Below, one piece after another: positions 59,270 to 64,000 of a stretch of 64,000 bases of DNA. The first letter of the stretch is position 1, and the number at the start of each line of letters is the position of its first letter. The DNA lies in assembly GCF_024582715.1 (NCBI RefSeq), contig NZ_CP102083.1:124001-188000 (forward strand), given 5' to 3'. The notes under the pieces are model-generated. The model was not told the origin of the DNA. It was given only the letters and a program-made list of their open reading frames with translations, and made no database searches. Source of the DNA: Mycoplasma sp. 2045 (GTDB taxonomy: Bacteria; Bacillota_I; Bacilli_A; Mycoplasmatales; Metamycoplasmataceae). Both the position numbers and the translations under genes were made by a program.

Positions 59270-59509
59270 ATGTCAACATTTTTAACAGTTATATTGGTAA
59301 TGGTTGGAATTCTAATTGTCTTCGTTTCATTATTAATGTCACCTGATTCAAATGGTTTTTCAGGAGCATTAGTTGGTTCAGGAGACTTGGAGTTATTTAA
59401 AAATTCAAAAGAAAGAGGAGTTAAGAAATTCTTAAAATACTCAATGATAGTTTTAGGAGCAATTTTAATTATTGCTTCAGTTGTTTTAAGAATAGTACTG
59501 AAAAAATAA
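59270..59509 (+). CDS. secG: preprotein translocase subunit SecG
   Basis: The 79-residue protein has two transmembrane helices (about 4-24 and 55-77) joined by the SecG-type loop NGFSGALVGSGDLELF. TAGGAG precedes the start. It sits four bases before rnr, the usual secG-rnr pairing. Confidence 0.94.
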   Translation: MSTFLTVILVMVGILIVFVSLLMSPDSNGFSGALVGSGDLELFKNSKERGVKKFLKYSMIVLGAILIIASVVLRIVLKK

Positions 59510-59513
59510 AAGT

Positions 59514-61739
59514 ATGCAAAAACAAGAAATATTAAATTACATTAGAAAATATAAGTCAAGGTCATTTTTAGACATTGCAAAACATTTTAAAGTTTCATTA
59601 AGAAATAATAAAGACTTGACTAAAGCTATTTCAGATTTGCAATCTGAATATTTAGTTTTTAGAAATAATAATGATGAATATTATTCACCTGAACTAGAAG
59701 AAACAGTTACAGGAATTTTAAAAGTTGCTACAAAAGGTAGCTTTGGATTTGTTGATTATGACATCAACGAAGAAGAAGGGACTAAAAAAAGTGTTTATGT
59801 AAAAACTTTTAATTTTAATGGAGCTATTAGTGGTGATGAAGTTAAGGTTAATGTTTATAAACTTCAAAAAGGTGATGAAGAATTAAAAGACGGTGTAGTT
59901 ACACAGATTATTCAAAGAAACAATGAAAGTTTTGTTGGATTTATAAAAGAAAAAAATGGTGTTAAATCATTTGCACCTATTGATGCTAGATTTAAAAGTG
60001 TTAAATTTAAATTAATTCCTTCAAGTGTTCCAAACAAATTAAATGATTTAGTTTTAGCTAAAGTTTTAGCTTACGAAGATAAATTCATAACAATAAGCGT
60101 TGAAAGAGTTATTACAAACGAAGCTGACCCGATGGTTTTTGTTAAATCATACCTAGAACAAATTAAAGTTCCATCAGCTTTCCCTGAAAATACTGAAGAT
60201 GAAATTAAATTAATTCCTGAAACAATTGATAATGAAGACCAAACAAATAGACGTGATTTTACAAATGAAATGATTGTAACAATCGACGGTGATGATACAA
60301 AAGATTTCGATGATGCAATCACAGTTAAAAAGTTAGATAATGGAAATTATTTCCTTGGAGTTTATATAGCTGATGTTTCTCACTATGTCAAAGAAGGTTC
60401 ATTCATTAACCAAGAAGCCTTAAGCAGAGGGACAAGTATTTATTTAGTTGATAGAGTTATTCCGATGTTACCTGTTGAATTATCAAATGGAATTTGTTCA
60501 CTTAATCCAAATGTAAAAAGATTTGTTTTAGCTTGCGAAATGGAAATTGATAAAAATGGAAATACAGTTAGAGCAGATATTTCGCAAGGTATTATTGAAA
60601 GTAAGTTTAGATTAACATACAAACAAGTTGACAAATACTACAATACAGGTGAAATTAATGAAGATCACCCAAACCAAGAAAATGTAGCTAAATTAAAACA
60701 AATGCTTAATTTAGCTAAAGAATTAAGTTTAATTATTCATGATTACAAGATCAAAGAAGGATATGTTGATTTTGATATTGATGAACCTAAAATTAAACTT
60801 GATCGATATGGTAGAGTTGAACAAATCGTGATTAATAAACGTGGATTTAGCGAAGTTTTAATTGAAGACTTTATGGTTAGAGCAAATGAAACAGTTGCTA
60901 AATATCTTTTTGATGCTAAGTTACCTGTTTTATATCGTGTTCACGAAGCACCAGATGAAGATAAAATTCAATTACTACAAAACTCTTTAGCAGCAGTTTC
61001 AATAGACGCATCAAAACTTAAAGCAAACTCAATTACTCCTAAAATATTTGCAGATTTTGTTAATAAAGTTAAAGCTGAAAGAGATGATGATTTTATTAAA
61101 TTAATGTTCTTGCGTTCAATGCAAAAAGCAATTTATTCAGACGTAAACATTGGGCACTTTGGATTAGCAAGTGAATATTATTGCCATTTTACAAGTCCTA
61201 TTAGAAGATACCCAGATTTAATCATTCATAGAATAATTAGAGATTTTATTATTAATAAACAAACTGAAAAACTTGAAGAGTTTAGATTAAACTTACCTGT
61301 ATTTGGTGATTTAAATACTAAATCAGAACAAAAAGCAGTTCAAATTGAAAGAAATGTTAATGATCTTAAGTTTGCTGAATTCTTAAAAAATAAAATCGGT
61401 TCACCATTTAGAGCTCAAATTTTAAGTGCGCTTAACTTTGGTTTCTTTGTTGAATTTGATTTTAAAGCTAGTGGGCTAGTTCATAAGTCAACATTGATTG
61501 ATGGAGAATATGAAGCTAATGAAAACTTGACTAAATTGATTTCTAAAGATAGAAAATTTACAATTGGTGATTTTGTAGATGTAATTGTTACAGAAGTTGA
61601 TTTAGTTGAAGGTAAAGTGACTTGTGTATTAGCTGATTTATACGAAGCTTGATTAGATAAAAAGCAAAAAGAAGAAGCTGAAAGAGCTTCTAAAAATAAG
61701 CAAAATTTTTCAAAATCAAGAAAAAATTTTCAAAAATAA
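59514..61739 (+). CDS. rnr: ribonuclease R
   Basis: The 741-residue 3'-5' exoribonuclease has N-terminal winged-helix and cold-shock domains, the RNB domain with TIDGDDTKDFDDAITV (metal-binding Asp cluster), HFTSPIRRYPDLIIHR, and an S1 domain. A TGA at 61650 is read as Trp, adding about 29 basic residues. Confidence 0.97.
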
Positions 61740-61745
61740 AACAAT

Positions 61746-61778
61746 AGCGCAAAGCTAATAAAGAGCTATGCGCTTTTA
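61746..61778 (+). terminator. terminator of secG-rnr
   Basis: AGCGCAAAGCT pairs with AGCTATGCGCT (one mismatch), followed by TTTT. Confidence 0.85.
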
Positions 61779-61843
61779 TAATGAAAAGTTATCTTTTATA
61801 TAACTTATTTAATATAATTAAAAATATTTATTAAAGGATAAAA

Positions 61844-64000
<2,157 letters not shown>

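Overview
The window is a piece of a mollicute chromosome, most likely a Mycoplasma/Mycoplasmopsis of the hominis group. The DNA is very AT-rich. Genuine genes (secA, der, infB, gltX, nusG, rnr) only read through if TGA codes for tryptophan. Promoters are TATAAT-like, and the gene set is that of a wall-less parasite with lipoproteins, ECF transport and a minimal housekeeping set. Every coordinate below uses TGA = Trp, so several genes are longer than a standard-code reading gives. I cannot name the species from sequence alone.

Layout. 1-2480: end of alaS, ruvX, a membrane protein, greA and an ECF-type S component. 2500-5840: accessory cassette with two paralogous two-helix membrane proteins flanking a 479-residue protein that carries a hydrophobic hairpin. 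6000-13250: secA, a highly unusual cysteine-rich acidic protein, a small structured RNA, a YbiT-like ABC-F protein with a decayed second ATPase site, rsmE, rplM-rpsI and tRNA-Ile. 13300-20100: tRNA-Lys/tRNA-Leu, prs-rsmG, a minus-strand cmk-der operon and ftsY-ylxM. 20100-27120: a gene-poor stretch, then minus-strand gyrB, a nuclease lipoprotein, and argS-rpoE-fba. 27280-34110: cysS-rlmB, a divergent protein in the sigH position, a 1-kb T-rich stretch, an SGNH hydrolase, then rpmG-secE-nusG. 34150-37700: a small defence island with a decayed gene, an Eco47II-like restriction-modification pair, and a DUF262/HNH nuclease whose start is separated from its frame by a (GA)9 repeat. 37930-50790: tRNA-Trp, ychF, an apparently dead phosphohexomutase, hisS-aspS, the rimP-nusA-ylxR-infB-apt operon and gltX. 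50880-64000: a LacI-type regulator, tandem nrnA paralogs, tRNA-Lys(CUU), a YitT-like protein, a DUF4256 protein, a large lipoprotein, secG-rnr, and a TrmN6-like methyltransferase that runs in frame and without a stop into metG.

How the parts work together. Most of the window is core information processing: translation factors and synthetases, rRNA/tRNA modification, transcription elongation and termination (nusA, nusG, greA, rpoE), and protein export (secA, secE, secG, ftsY). The accessory parts of interest are the 2.5-5.8 kb cassette, the phase-variable defence island, and a family of 31-bp dispersed near-palindromes found in six intergenic regions (13285, 18755, 20718, 22977, 50885, 54350) that I do not recognise from any described system. 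A second recurring theme is degenerate paralogs: the ABC-F second domain, the phosphohexomutase and the sigma-like protein.
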